A DNA stretch of 64,000 nucleotides from CAMPJU01 sp036675265 (GCA_036675265.1 JAKFFJ010000058.1:13014-77013), one strand, 5' to 3'; positions 43,274-51,269 are shown, counted from the stretch's first letter. Program-made: numbers and translations. The notes: generated from the sequence alone by a model not told the origin.

Positions 43274-43867
43274 TCAGGCCACTTCGCTGCGCGTGCCGAA
43301 CGCGTGCGACAGCGTCCCGCGGTCGACGTACTCCAGTTCGCCGCCCAGCGGCACGCCGTGCGCCAGGCGGCTCGCCCGCACGCCCTGCTGGCGCGCGAGC
43401 TGCGCGAGGTAGTGCGCGGTCGCCTCGCCTTCGACCGTCGGGTTGGTGGCGATGATGAGCTCGGACACTTCGCCTTCGGCCAGCCGCTCGGCCAGGCGGT
43501 GCAGCCCGAGTTCGCGCGGGCCGATCCCGTCCAGTGGCGACAGCCTGCCCTGCAACACGAAATAGAGGCCGCGGTAGCCGGTCGCCTGCTCGATCGCGAG
43601 GCGGTCGGCCGGCGACTCGACCGCGCACAGCTGGTGCGCATCGCGCGCGCCGCTGGCGCAGGTGGCGCACACGTCGGCCTCGCTGAAGTCCCGGCACCGC
43701 GCGCAGTGGCCGATCCGGTCGACCGCCTGGGCGAGCGCATCGGCGAGCCTGCGGCCGCCGTCGCGCTCGCGCTCGAGCACGTGGTAGGCCATGCGCTGCG
43801 CCGACTTCGGGCCGACGCCCGGCAACACGCGCAACGCCTCGATCAGTTGCTCGAGCAGGGAGGACAT
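43274..43867 (-). CDS. recR: Recombination protein RecR
   Basis: A 197-residue protein of the RecFOR gap-repair pathway. Helix-hairpin-helix LPGVGPKSAQRMAYH, a zinc finger (CARCRDFSEADVCATC, residues 54-69) and the Toprim motif IIATNPTVEGEATA are present; the Walker-like tail ends ELEYVDRGTLSHAF. It follows ybaB and dnaX in the conserved dnaX-ybaB-recR order, 16 bases after ybaB. Confidence 0.96.
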   Translation of the reverse strand: MSSLLEQLIEALRVLPGVGPKSAQRMAYHVLERERDGGRRLADALAQAVDRIGHCARCRDFSEADVCATCASGARDAHQLCAVESPADRLAIEQATGYRGLYFVLQGRLSPLDGIGPRELGLHRLAERLAEGEVSELIIATNPTVEGEATAHYLAQLARQQGVRASRLAHGVPLGGELEYVDRGTLSHAFGTRSEVA

Positions 43868-43883
43868 GCCGTTCGCCGCGCGA

Positions 43884-44204
43884 TCAGAACGGCAGCTTCA
43901 TGCCCGGCGGCAACGGCATGCCGGCGGTGGCCGCGCCCATCTTTTCCTGGGAGGCCGCATTGACCTTGTTGACCGCGTCGTTGAAGGCGGCGGCCACCAG
44001 GTCCTCGGCCATTTCCGCGTCCGACACCACGCCCGGGTCGATGCGCACCTTGCGGCACTCCATGCGACCGGTGAGGGTGACCTCCACCATCCCGCCGCCG
44101 GCCCTGCCGGTGACTTCCAGCTGGGCCAGTTCTTCCTGCACGCGCTGCATGTCTGCCTGCATCTTCTGCGCCTGCTGCATGAGTTGGGCGATGTTTCCGC
44201 GCAT
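43884..44204 (-). CDS. ybaB: YbaB/EbfC nucleoid-associated protein
   Basis: A 106-residue DNA-binding protein: IAQLMQQAQKMQADMQRVQEELA, VEVTLTGRMECRKVRIDP and DLVAAAFNDAVNKV are characteristic. It forms tweezer-like dimers on DNA. It lies between dnaX and recR as in most bacteria, 48 bases after dnaX. Confidence 0.95.
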   Translation of the reverse strand: MRGNIAQLMQQAQKMQADMQRVQEELAQLEVTGRAGGGMVEVTLTGRMECRKVRIDPGVVSDAEMAEDLVAAAFNDAVNKVNAASQEKMGAATAGMPLPPGMKLPF

Positions 44205-44252
44205 GGGGGCCTCGCGATGGGTGCGGTGGTGGTTTGTCGAAACGGCGCGCCG

Positions 44253-45956
44253 TCACGCGTCGTCGAAGGGGCGGATGGAGTCCGGCACCAGCCTGGCGCC
44301 GTACTGGCCGATCAGCTGCCGGACCTGCGGGTCCGACGTGAACGCTTCCTCGGCGGCGAGCTGGCGTGCGTCGCGCTGGCGCTCGGTGCGCTGGTGCGGC
44401 GTCTCGCCTGCGGCGCGGGTCTCGAACCGGATGACGGGCGCACCGCCGAGCACCGGCGCAAGCGCCTCGGCCAGCTGCAGCGGGCGACAGAGCAGCTGGT
44501 CCGCCGGCGCCAGCGCAAGGCGCAGCACCTCGCCGTCGTCGCCGACGAAGGCGGCGTGCGCCGCGACTTCGCGCACGGGCGCGGGCAGCAACCCGCCCGC
44601 CACCAGCGCGATCCAGTCCTCGTCGCTGGCGACGATGCGCCGGGATGTTTCGCCGGCACCCGGCGGCGCCGGCGTCGCCGCCGGCCCGGGGGCCGCTTCG
44701 GTGATGGCCGGCGGGGCGACCGGCGGCGGTGGCGATCCGGAGGGCCGGGTCTGCGCCGGCTGCTTAGGCGCGGGCGCCGGTGCTGCCAGCGCCTCGCGTG
44801 CGGCCGCCGCGGCATCGGTGCGGCCGCGCGGCGCAGGCCTGGCAGCCGGCGGCGCCGCCGGCGTGGCGGTGGTGCCGCCGGCCGCGGGGCGGAACGCCAG
44901 CATCCGCAACAGGCTCATCTCGAAACCGGCGCGGGGGCCGGGCGCAAGCTCCAGGTCGCGCCGCCCGTGCAAGGCCATCTGGTACCAGAGCTGCACGACT
45001 TCCGGGCGCAGCCTGCCGGCCAGGGCCTCGAGCGCGCCATCGGGGTCGACTGCCGCCGCGGGCACCAGCTGGCGCACCTGCACGCCATGCAGCGATGCGG
45101 CGAGTGCCTCGAGCACGGCGCCCCAGTCGGGCGAAAACTCCGCCAGGGCCTCGACCTCCGCGAGCAGCGCGTCGCCGTCGCCATCGGCCAGCGCCGCCAG
45201 CAATGCATCGACGCGGGTACGGTCGACGGTGCCGAGCATCGTGGCGACCGTCGGTTCGTCCAGCCGCCCGCCGGCGTAGGCGATCGCCTGGTCGAGCAGC
45301 GAGAGCCCATCGCGCAGGCTGCCGTCGGCGGCACGCGTCAGCAGCCGCACGGCGCCTTCCTCGGCCGGGATGTCCTCCGCTTCGAGGATCCTGGTGATCT
45401 GCCCGGCGATCTGGTCTTCGTCCAGCCGCTTGAGGTTGAACTGGAGGCAGCGCGACAGCACGGTCACCGGCAGCTTCTGCGGGTCGGTCGTCGCGAGCAG
45501 GAACTTCACGTGGCCCGGCGGCTCCTCCAGCGTCTTGAGCAACGCGTTGAAGGCCGGCTTGGACAGCATGTGCACCTCGTCGATGAGGTACACCTTCACC
45601 CGGCCGCGGCTGGGCATGTACTGGGCGTTGTCGATCAGGTCGCGGACGTTGTCCACGCCGGTGTTGGAGGCGGCGTCGATCTCCAGCAGGTCGACGAACC
45701 GGCCGGCATCGATGTCGCGGCAGGCGTTGCATTCGCCGCACGGATCGGCGCTGGTGCCACGCTCGCAGTTGAGCGACTTGGCGAAGATCCGGGCGATGGT
45801 GGTCTTGCCCACGCCCCGCGTGCCGGTGAACAGGAAGGCGTGGTGGACGCGGCCGGTGTCCAGGGCGTTGGTGAGCGCGCGGACGACGTGTTCCTGGCCG
45901 ACCAGTTCGGCGAAGCGCTTGGGGCGCCACTTGCGGGCGAGGACCAGGTAGGACAT
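44253..45956 (-). CDS. dnaX: DNA polymerase III subunits gamma/tau
   Basis: A 567-residue clamp-loader ATPase. Walker A GTRGVGKTTIAR (residues 44-55), zinc cysteines (CERGTSADPCGECNAC), DEVHMLSK and SRCLQFNLKRL are clear; a Pro/Ala-rich linker (about 365-430) joins the tau-specific C-terminal domain. I see no A-AAA-AAG slippery site, so a gamma form by the E. coli frameshift is not expected. The ATG follows CAGAAT at six bases. Confidence 0.95.
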   Translation of the reverse strand: MSYLVLARKWRPKRFAELVGQEHVVRALTNALDTGRVHHAFLFTGTRGVGKTTIARIFAKSLNCERGTSADPCGECNACRDIDAGRFVDLLEIDAASNTGVDNVRDLIDNAQYMPSRGRVKVYLIDEVHMLSKPAFNALLKTLEEPPGHVKFLLATTDPQKLPVTVLSRCLQFNLKRLDEDQIAGQITRILEAEDIPAEEGAVRLLTRAADGSLRDGLSLLDQAIAYAGGRLDEPTVATMLGTVDRTRVDALLAALADGDGDALLAEVEALAEFSPDWGAVLEALAASLHGVQVRQLVPAAAVDPDGALEALAGRLRPEVVQLWYQMALHGRRDLELAPGPRAGFEMSLLRMLAFRPAAGGTTATPAAPPAARPAPRGRTDAAAAAREALAAPAPAPKQPAQTRPSGSPPPPVAPPAITEAAPGPAATPAPPGAGETSRRIVASDEDWIALVAGGLLPAPVREVAAHAAFVGDDGEVLRLALAPADQLLCRPLQLAEALAPVLGGAPVIRFETRAAGETPHQRTERQRDARQLAAEEAFTSDPQVRQLIGQYGARLVPDSIRPFDDA

Positions 45957-45962
45957 CGGGTC

Positions 45963-45968
45963 ATTCTG
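45963..45968 (-). promoter_or_regulatory. Possible -10 box directly before dnaX
   Basis: CAGAAT on the minus strand, six bases (GACCCG) before the dnaX ATG. A weaker hexamer than at tcdA, era and moaC. Confidence 0.3.
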
Positions 45969-46018
45969 CCATGCGGTCGTCGCGGTTCCCGGGGTGGCGT
46001 CTTCCGTTCAGGCCGCGC

Positions 46019-46047
46019 TTGTCCGGCCCCGCCGCGCGGGCTAAAAT
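46019..46047 (+). promoter_or_regulatory. Sigma-70 promoter of tRNA-Ser(GGA)-ffs
   Basis: TTGTCC (46019-46024), 17 bases, TAAAAT (46042-46047). The tRNA starts about 37 bases after the expected transcription start. Confidence 0.7.
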
Positions 46048-46090
46048 TCGCGGTCCCCTTGGATGGCAGGAAGCCCGCGGGGAGCGACAC

Positions 46091-46183
46091 GGAGAGGTGT
46101 CCGAGTGGTTGAAGGAGCACGCCTGGAAAGTGTGTAAGCGTCTAAACCGCGCTTCGGGGGTTCGAATCCCCCTCTCTCCGCCA
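46091..46183 (+). tRNA. tRNA-Ser(GGA)
   Basis: A 93-base class II tRNA with long variable arm. Acceptor GGAGAGG pairs with TCTCTCC (one G-U), anticodon loop CTGGAAA gives GGA, T-loop TTCGAAT, encoded CCA. It reads UCC/UCU serine codons. The 4.5S RNA begins 20 bases downstream. Confidence 0.96.
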
Positions 46184-46203
46184 GATCCATGTTCCAGTCC
46201 CAT

Positions 46204-46311
46204 GGTGGCCTCGTCGGCCCCTCGCGACGCTAGGTCGAAAATCCCGCCAGGGCCGGAAGGCAGCAACGGTATCGATCGACGCGGGCGCCGAGGCAAGTCG
46301 GCGGGGCCGCC
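46204..46311 (+). ncRNA. ffs: 4.5S signal recognition particle RNA
   Basis: A small SRP RNA with the universal apical-loop core CAGGGCCGGAAGGCAGCA around 46248-46265 and self-complementary ends (GGTGGCC at 46204, GGCCGCC at 46305). Followed by GCCTTTTC, a likely end. It pairs with Ffh to target membrane proteins. Ends are approximate by a few bases. Almost certainly co-transcribed with the preceding tRNA-Ser. Confidence 0.92.
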
Positions 46312-46317
46312 GCCTTT

Positions 46318-46731
46318 TCAGGGGTGCAACCAGCCGGCATCGCCGGCCGCGTAGCGCTCCCGCTTCCAGATCGGCACGCGCGCCTTCACCTCGTCGATGA
46401 CATGGCGGCACGCGGCGAACGCGGCGTCGCGGTGCGCGGCGGTGACGCCGACCCATACGGCGAGTTCGCCGACCGCCAGGTCGCCGGTGCGGTGCACGCA
46501 GGCGGCGTCGATGATCTGGAACTTCGCCAGCGCCTCTTCCACCACGCGCATGCCCTCGGCTTCGGCGAGCCGTGCGTACGCCTCGTAATGCAACCCGGTC
46601 ACCGGCCGGCCGTCGTTGTGGTCGCGCACCCAACCCTCGAAAACGGCGTAGGCACCCACGCGCGCATCGAGCAGTCCGGCGCGCAATGCCGCGACGTCGA
46701 TGGGAGTCGCCGAAAGCGCGAACGTCGGCAT
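46318..46731 (-). CDS. moaE: Molybdopterin synthase catalytic subunit
   Basis: A 137-residue large subunit that transfers sulfur from MoaD to cyclic pyranopterin monophosphate. GAYAVFEGWVRDHNDG, LHYEAYARLAEAEGMR, HRTGDLAVGELAVWVGVTAAHR and the catalytic-lysine motif VKARVPIWKRERY are present. Adjacent to moaD with no gap. Convergent with ffs. Confidence 0.95.
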   Translation of the reverse strand: MPTFALSATPIDVAALRAGLLDARVGAYAVFEGWVRDHNDGRPVTGLHYEAYARLAEAEGMRVVEEALAKFQIIDAACVHRTGDLAVGELAVWVGVTAAHRDAAFAACRHVIDEVKARVPIWKRERYAAGDAGWLHP

Positions 46732-46974
46732 CTAGCCCCCGGACACCGGCGGGATGAACGCGATCTCGGTGCCGGCGCGCACGGCGTCGTCCCAGGGGGC
46801 GAACGCGCCATCGACGGCGACCCGCAGTTGCGTCCGCGGGAACCGGAACCCGTGGCGCGCGCGAAGGCCCTCGTAGAGCGACCCGAGGTCGCCACCGACG
46901 GCCACGCATTCGGACCCCACGCCGGCCGCGTCGCGCAGCGCCGCGAAGTACAGCACCGTGGCCTGCGCACCCAT
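46732..46974 (-). CDS. moaD: Molybdopterin synthase sulfur-carrier subunit
   Basis: An 80-residue ubiquitin-like protein ending in the required Gly-Gly (IPPVSGG), which becomes a thiocarboxylate. N terminus ATVLYFAALRDAAG matches MoaD. ATG at 46974 is seven bases after the moaC stop; a longer start at 47001 would overlap moaC. The stop abuts moaE. Confidence 0.92.
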   Translation of the reverse strand: MGAQATVLYFAALRDAAGVGSECVAVGGDLGSLYEGLRARHGFRFPRTQLRVAVDGAFAPWDDAVRAGTEIAFIPPVSGG

Positions 46975-46981
46975 GCCGGCC

Positions 46982-47464
46982 TCAGCGCGCCTTGCCGACA
47001 TCGCGCTTGCCGCCCCGCTTGGCGAGCAGCCTGGCGGGCCCGATGGTGATCCGGTGCGACAGCGCCTTGCACATGTCGTAGACCGTCAGCGCGGCAAGGG
47101 TGGCGCCGGTCAGTGCCTCCATTTCCACGCCGGTGCGGTGCACGGTCCGCACGCTGCATTCGATCCGCAGCGCCGAGTCGCCGTCCCAGTCGATCGCGAT
47201 CCGGCAGCCGTCGATCGGCAACGGGTGGCAGAAGGGGATCAGTTCGTGCGTGCGCTTGACCGCCATCGTGCCCGCGACGATCGCGGTGTCGACGATCCCG
47301 CCTTTCGCGCTGCGCAACCCGCTGGCGTGCAGCTGGACCGCCACGTCCCGCGGAAACCGTACCCGGCACTCCGCCACCGCCTCGCGCGCGGTCACCGGCT
47401 TGCCCGACACATCGACCATCGCCGGCCGGCCCGCGGAATCCAGGTGCGTAATGACGCGTTTCAT
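46982..47464 (-). CDS. moaC: Cyclic pyranopterin monophosphate synthase
   Basis: A 160-residue enzyme that completes cPMP formation after MoaA. DVSGKPVTAREAVAEC, KGGIVDTAIVAGTMAVKRTHELIPFCHPLP (active-site KxxK/H region) and GVEMEALTGATLAALTVYDMCKA are diagnostic. The ATG is preceded by TAGAAT at exactly six bases. The gene starts the moaC-D-E operon and is separated from moaA by the repeat block. Confidence 0.96.
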   Translation of the reverse strand: MKRVITHLDSAGRPAMVDVSGKPVTAREAVAECRVRFPRDVAVQLHASGLRSAKGGIVDTAIVAGTMAVKRTHELIPFCHPLPIDGCRIAIDWDGDSALRIECSVRTVHRTGVEMEALTGATLAALTVYDMCKALSHRITIGPARLLAKRGGKRDVGKAR

Positions 47465-47470
47465 CCGTCG

Positions 47471-47476
47471 ATTCTA
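47471..47476 (-). promoter_or_regulatory. -10 box immediately before moaC
   Basis: TAGAAT on the minus strand (5 of 6), six bases (CGACGG) before the moaC ATG, at the right place for a leaderless mRNA. Confidence 0.5.
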
Positions 47477-47523
47477 TGGCCTGTGGGAGCAACGGGTGGG
47501 AGCAACGGGTGGCAGCCGGCCAG

Positions 47524-47629
47524 GGCGCGGCCGTGGTGCCGTGGCGGGACCCGCCGCAAGTACGTCCATGTAGGCTACTCAGCGCCATCCATGGCGCTGA
47601 GTGTCCCGCCACGCCACCACGACCGCGCC
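47524..47629. repeat. Composite inverted repeat A (27-bp arms)
   Basis: Outer arms 47524-47550 and 47603-47629 match at 25 of 27 positions as reverse complements. Nested inside is a perfect 11-bp hairpin CTCAGCGCCAT / ATGGCGCTGAG (47578-47601). Upstream at 47483-47512 is a short tandem of GGGAGCAACGGGTG. No plausible coding region. Confidence 0.85.
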
Positions 47630-47698
47630 TTGCGACATCGCCGGCTTGGGAGACCCAAAAGCAAACGCACTCGTCTCGGCGCGCCCGCTGATCCTGGA

Positions 47699-47810
47699 GG
47701 CCGTCGGCGTGCGTGGGCGTGGTTTGAGCAGGCCATGGATGGCCTGCGGCCGGCGTTAAAGGCAGGACGCCGTCACGCCGGACAAACCACGCCCACGCAC
47801 GACGGCGGCC
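47699..47810. repeat. Composite inverted repeat B (27-bp arms)
   Basis: Outer arms 47699-47725 and 47784-47810 match at 25 of 27 positions. Nested hairpin GCAGGCCAT / ATGGCCTGC (47728-47747) with GG between. Its core GCCATGGATGGC is the reverse complement of the core of repeat A, so A and B look like related elements in opposite orientation. Confidence 0.85.
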
Positions 47811-47854
47811 CGAGGTGAATCCCAATGCGCGCCGGCCGTTGGCGAAGGAAAAAC

Positions 47855-47876
47855 TCGCCGCCATGGCGGCTCCCAC
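47855..47876. repeat. REP-like palindrome, copy 7
   Basis: TCGCCGCCATGGCGGCTCCCAC, immediately after the moaA stop codon. With repeats A and B it fills the 415-bp moaC-moaA gap, which holds no gene. Confidence 0.65.
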
Positions 47877-47879
47877 GGG

Positions 47880-48902
47880 TCACCCGCCGACGAGGAACAT
47901 CTCGACGTGGCGGCGGGAGGTGCCGGCGCGGCCGCGTTGCTCGCTATAGCGGTCGGAACGCGCAGACCACAGGGTCGCGAGGTGGTCGGCGAAGGCGGAT
48001 TCGCCGCGCGCGAGCTCGGGGCGCAACGGCGTGCCGCTGCCCGCGAACAGGCAGGTATAGAGCGACCCGTCCGCGGAGACACGCGCGCGGTGGCAGTCCC
48101 CGCAGAACGGCGCGGTCACCGAGCTGACGAAGCCGACCTCGCCGTGCCCGTCGACGAATGCATGGCGTCGTGCGACCTCGCCCCGGTAACCCGGCTCGAG
48201 CGGCCGCAAAGGCCAGCGGGCATGGATGCGGTCGCGCAGCTCCCGCGACGGCACCACGCCCTCGCGCCGCCAGCCGTTGCAGGTGCCCACGTCCATGTAC
48301 TCGATGAAGCGCGGCACGTGCCCGTGCCCGCGTGCGAAGGCGACCAGCGGCTCGACCTCGCCTTCGTTGACGCCGCGCTGCACCACGCAGTTGAGCTTGA
48401 TGGGCGCGAACCCGGCGGCGACCGCCGCCTCCAGTCCCGCCAGCACGCGATCGACCTCGCCGCGGCCGCCCGAAAGCGAGCGGAACAGGACCGGGTCGAG
48501 GGCATCCAGGCTCACCGTGATGCGGCGCAGCCCGGCTTCGCGCAGCGCTCGCGCATGCGGCGCGAGCAGCGAACCGTTCGTGGTCAGCGCGAGGTCCTCG
48601 AGGCCCTCGATGCCGGCCAGCCTGCGCACAAGGTCGGGCAGGCCGCGCCGCAGCAGCGGCTCGCCGCCGGTGAGGCGCAGCTTGTTCACCCCCAGCCGCA
48701 CGAAGCCGCGCACCAGCACCTCGATCTCGTCGAACGACAGCCGCGAGGCCGCGTCGAGGCCGTGCGTGTCGGGGACGCGGTCGGCGGGCATGCAGTACGG
48801 GCAGCGGAAGTTGCAGGCCTCGATCACCGACAGGCGCAGGTCGCGCAGGGGCCGCCCGTGCAGGTCGCGCGCCAACGGCAGGGTCTCCAGGACTGCGTTC
48901 AT
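47880..48902 (-). CDS. moaA: GTP 3',8-cyclase (molybdenum cofactor synthesis)
   Basis: A 340-residue radical-SAM enzyme that starts pyranopterin synthesis from GTP. N-terminal cluster CNFRCPYC (residues 37-44), C-terminal cluster CGDCHRARVSADGSLYTC, and the essential C-terminal Gly-Gly are all present. ATG at 48902 gives MNAVLETLPLARDLHGRPLRDLRLSV. It is separated from moaC by repeats and lies four bases from the kdkA stop, so it probably reads from the kdkA side. Confidence 0.95.
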   Translation of the reverse strand: MNAVLETLPLARDLHGRPLRDLRLSVIEACNFRCPYCMPADRVPDTHGLDAASRLSFDEIEVLVRGFVRLGVNKLRLTGGEPLLRRGLPDLVRRLAGIEGLEDLALTTNGSLLAPHARALREAGLRRITVSLDALDPVLFRSLSGGRGEVDRVLAGLEAAVAAGFAPIKLNCVVQRGVNEGEVEPLVAFARGHGHVPRFIEYMDVGTCNGWRREGVVPSRELRDRIHARWPLRPLEPGYRGEVARRHAFVDGHGEVGFVSSVTAPFCGDCHRARVSADGSLYTCLFAGSGTPLRPELARGESAFADHLATLWSARSDRYSEQRGRAGTSRRHVEMFLVGG

Positions 48903-48906
48903 TGCG

Positions 48907-49671
48907 TCAGTAGCCGCGCGACCAGGTCGCGTCGTAGCCCGCGCGCAGGCGCGCGAAGTCGGCCAGCGCGGCTGCGACCGGCCGCTCGCCACGCAGCTTC
49001 AGCAGCGACCGCCGCAGCCGCGCGAGGTTGGCCTCGCGCCACCCGGTGGCCGGGATGCGCAGCTGGCAGCGGTCGAAATCGATCATCCAGCCCTGTCCCG
49101 TGGTGTCGAACAGCAGGTTGTGGGCATTGAGGTCCGCATGGTCCAGGCCGGTGCGATGGAACCGCGCCACCAGCCGCCCCGCTTCCTCCCACGGCGCGCC
49201 CTCGCCCGCCACGCCCGCGCGGTCGCCGAGCGATCGCACGCCCTCGATCCGGTCGAGCAGGATCGCCGCGCGATACCCCATCCCGCGTCGCAGGTAGTAC
49301 GCCGCCAGGGGCCGGGGCACCGGCAGTCCGCGGCCGTGCAGCTCGCGGGTGAGGCGGAACTCCTCGAAGCTGCGTACCTTGCCGATGCCTCGCCAGAGGT
49401 GGGTCTCGCGGGTGAGCGATGCCGCCAGGCCGCCACGCAGGTAGTGGCGCAGCACCGCCCGGCCGACGGGGCTGTCGTCCTGTGCATCGACGAACCAGGC
49501 GCCGCCGCGGCCGCCGTGGCCGACCGGGCGCGCGTTGCCATCCCAGGCGGCGGGCGAGAACCACTCGGGCCGCGCTTGCCGCATGCGCGTGGCGTCGAAC
49601 AGAATCGCCCCGTACCCGCCGGCCGCGTCGCGGAACGGGACCAGGCGCTCTGCGGCGTCGAATGCGACCAT
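48907..49671 (-). CDS. kdkA: 3-deoxy-D-manno-octulosonic acid kinase
   Basis: A 254-residue kinase-fold protein that phosphorylates Kdo in the LPS inner core. Catalytic loop LDHADLNAHNLLFD near residue 180 and the metal motif WMIDFDRCQLR follow the KdkA pattern. The N-terminal GGRGGAWFV is glycine-rich. ATG at 49671 is used; the upstream frame runs through the divergent heptosyltransferase gene. The neighbour at 49735 is a GT9 heptosyltransferase, the usual LPS-core context. Confidence 0.9.
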   Translation of the reverse strand: MVAFDAAERLVPFRDAAGGYGAILFDATRMRQARPEWFSPAAWDGNARPVGHGGRGGAWFVDAQDDSPVGRAVLRHYLRGGLAASLTRETHLWRGIGKVRSFEEFRLTRELHGRGLPVPRPLAAYYLRRGMGYRAAILLDRIEGVRSLGDRAGVAGEGAPWEEAGRLVARFHRTGLDHADLNAHNLLFDTTGQGWMIDFDRCQLRIPATGWREANLARLRRSLLKLRGERPVAAALADFARLRAGYDATWSRGY

Positions 49672-49734
49672 CTGTGCTTGCCGGATGTCTACCGGGAACC
49701 CATGCCGGATCGGCGCCACCGAGTCTAACAAGCC

Positions 49735-50820
49735 GTGCCCACGCCGACCCCACCCCCGAAACCTCCCGCGCCAGCGTCGATCTGCCTGCTGCGCCTTTCC
49801 GCGCTCGGCGACGTGACCCATGTCGTCCCGCTGGTGCGCACGCTGCGCGCCGCCTGGCCCGGTGTCGCCCTGGCCTGGGTGATCGGCAGGGGCGAGCATC
49901 GCCTGCTCGAGGGACTCGAGGGCGTGGAGTTCATCGAGTACGACAAGCGCAGCGGCCTGCGCGGCATGCGTGACCTCCGTCGCGGCCTGCACGGACGCCG
50001 CTTCGACGCCTTGCTGCAGATGCAGGTCGCCGCGCGCGCGAACCTGCTGTCCGCGTTCATCCCGGCCCGCCGCCGCATCGGCTACGACCGCGCGCGCGCC
50101 AAGGACCTGCACGGGCTGTTCGTGCGCGAACGCATCGCCGACCGGCCCGGCATCCACGTGCTCGACGCGATCGGCAGCTTCTGCGAACCGCTGGGCCTGC
50201 GCCAGGACACCGTGCGCTGGGACCTGCCGGTACCCGCGGACGCGCATGCCTGGGCCACGGCGCAATGGCCCGCCGATGGCACGCCCACGTTGCTGGTCTC
50301 GCCCTGCTCCAGCCACGCCGTGCGCAACTGGCGCCCCGAACGCTACGCGGCGGTGGCGGACCATGCGATCGCGCGCGGCTGGCGCGTGGTGCTGTGCGGC
50401 GGACGCAGCGCGCTGGAGCGGGAAACGGGCGACGCGATCCTCGCCGCGATGCGCGGCGCCGCGCTCGACCTGATCGGCCGGGACACGCTCAAGCAACTGC
50501 CCGCGCTGCTCGCGCGCGCGGACCTGCTGCTGACGCCGGATTCGGGACCGATGCACATCGCGAACGCGATGGGCACCAAGGTGCTCGGCCTGCATGCCGC
50601 CACCAACCCGGCACGCAGCGGCCCCTACTCGGACCGGCGGTACTGCGTGGACCGCTACGACGATGCGATGCGGCGCTACCTCGGCAAGCCGGCTTCGGAC
50701 GTCCGCTGGGGCACCCGCGTCGAATCGCCCGGGGTGATGGACCTGGTGACGGTGGACGACGCGATCGCCGCGTTCGAGCGCTACGTGGCGGACCGGCCCG
50801 GGTCGTCGCCGGCGGCATAG
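49735..50820 (+). CDS. GT9 heptosyltransferase (LPS core)
   Basis: A 361-residue family 9 glycosyltransferase. N-terminal ICLLRLSALGDVTHVVPLVR, the donor-site region LVSPCSSHAVRNWRPERYAAVADH and the C-terminal LLTPDSGPMHIANAMGTKVLGL are characteristic of WaaC/WaaF-like enzymes that add ADP-heptose to Kdo. The start is GTG at 49735 with a proline-rich first 14 residues. Divergent from kdkA; its 3' end overlaps the convergent DUF6165 gene by 40 bases. Confidence 0.9.
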   Translation: MPTPTPPPKPPAPASICLLRLSALGDVTHVVPLVRTLRAAWPGVALAWVIGRGEHRLLEGLEGVEFIEYDKRSGLRGMRDLRRGLHGRRFDALLQMQVAARANLLSAFIPARRRIGYDRARAKDLHGLFVRERIADRPGIHVLDAIGSFCEPLGLRQDTVRWDLPVPADAHAWATAQWPADGTPTLLVSPCSSHAVRNWRPERYAAVADHAIARGWRVVLCGGRSALERETGDAILAAMRGAALDLIGRDTLKQLPALLARADLLLTPDSGPMHIANAMGTKVLGLHAATNPARSGPYSDRRYCVDRYDDAMRRYLGKPASDVRWGTRVESPGVMDLVTVDDAIAAFERYVADRPGSSPAA

Positions 50821-51203
50821 TCGGCGTACGACTTTTCCTCGACGTAGGCCGAGCCCAGCGCGGCGTTGATCTCGCGCTTGATCCGCGCCCGCTCGTCGTT
50901 CTGGAAGTAGACGCTGCGCGCCAGGCGCACGAATTCGTCGTCGAAGGCCTGCGCGCGCTCCTTCTCGCGGATGTCGTCCTCGACCACCCACAGCCGCTCG
51001 TTCACCGCCTTCAGGTCGGCACGCAGCTTCGCGATGTCCTGCACCGCGGCGGGATGCGCCATCCAGGTCTGTTCGAGGGCGGAAAGTTCGCGCCGGACGT
51101 TCGCCAGCTTCGCAGGATCCCGCATCCGTTCGGACTTGATCTGCAGGATCGCGATCTTGTCGAGCAGTTCGCCGTAGGACACCGGGACGAGGAGTTCGGC
51201 CAT
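50781..51203 (-). CDS. DUF6165-like helical protein
   Basis: A 140-residue protein opening MAELLVPVSYGELLDKIAILQIKSERM and continuing as a mostly helical, charged chain (ANVRRELSALEQTW, LKAVNERLWVVEDDIREKE). The pattern fits DUF6165, a family often next to LPS-core or glycosyltransferase genes (from memory). Function unknown. ATG at 51203 is chosen; the preceding nine residues of the open frame are not conserved-looking. Confidence 0.75.
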   Translation of the reverse strand: MAELLVPVSYGELLDKIAILQIKSERMRDPAKLANVRRELSALEQTWMAHPAAVQDIAKLRADLKAVNERLWVVEDDIREKERAQAFDDEFVRLARSVYFQNDERARIKREINAALGSAYVEEKSYADYAAGDDPGRSAT

Positions 51204-51269
51204 GGGGGCAAGGGCCTGGCAGGAGGGCACGCGAGTTTAACCGCAGCCCCTCGATCCCCCCGTCGCGGC

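Noticed and set aside
44253..45956. Programmed frameshift for a gamma form of DnaX
   Set aside because: No A-AAA-AAG-like slippery heptamer followed by a stop was seen in the gene.
47524..47810. Inverted repeats considered as a CRISPR array or attachment sites
   Set aside because: Repeats are not regularly spaced, there are no spacers or cas genes, and no integrase is nearby.
46958..47818. Possible protein of 286 residues across the moaC-moaA gap
   Set aside because: Its first half is antisense to moaC and the second half crosses inverted repeats; no sign of selection for coding.
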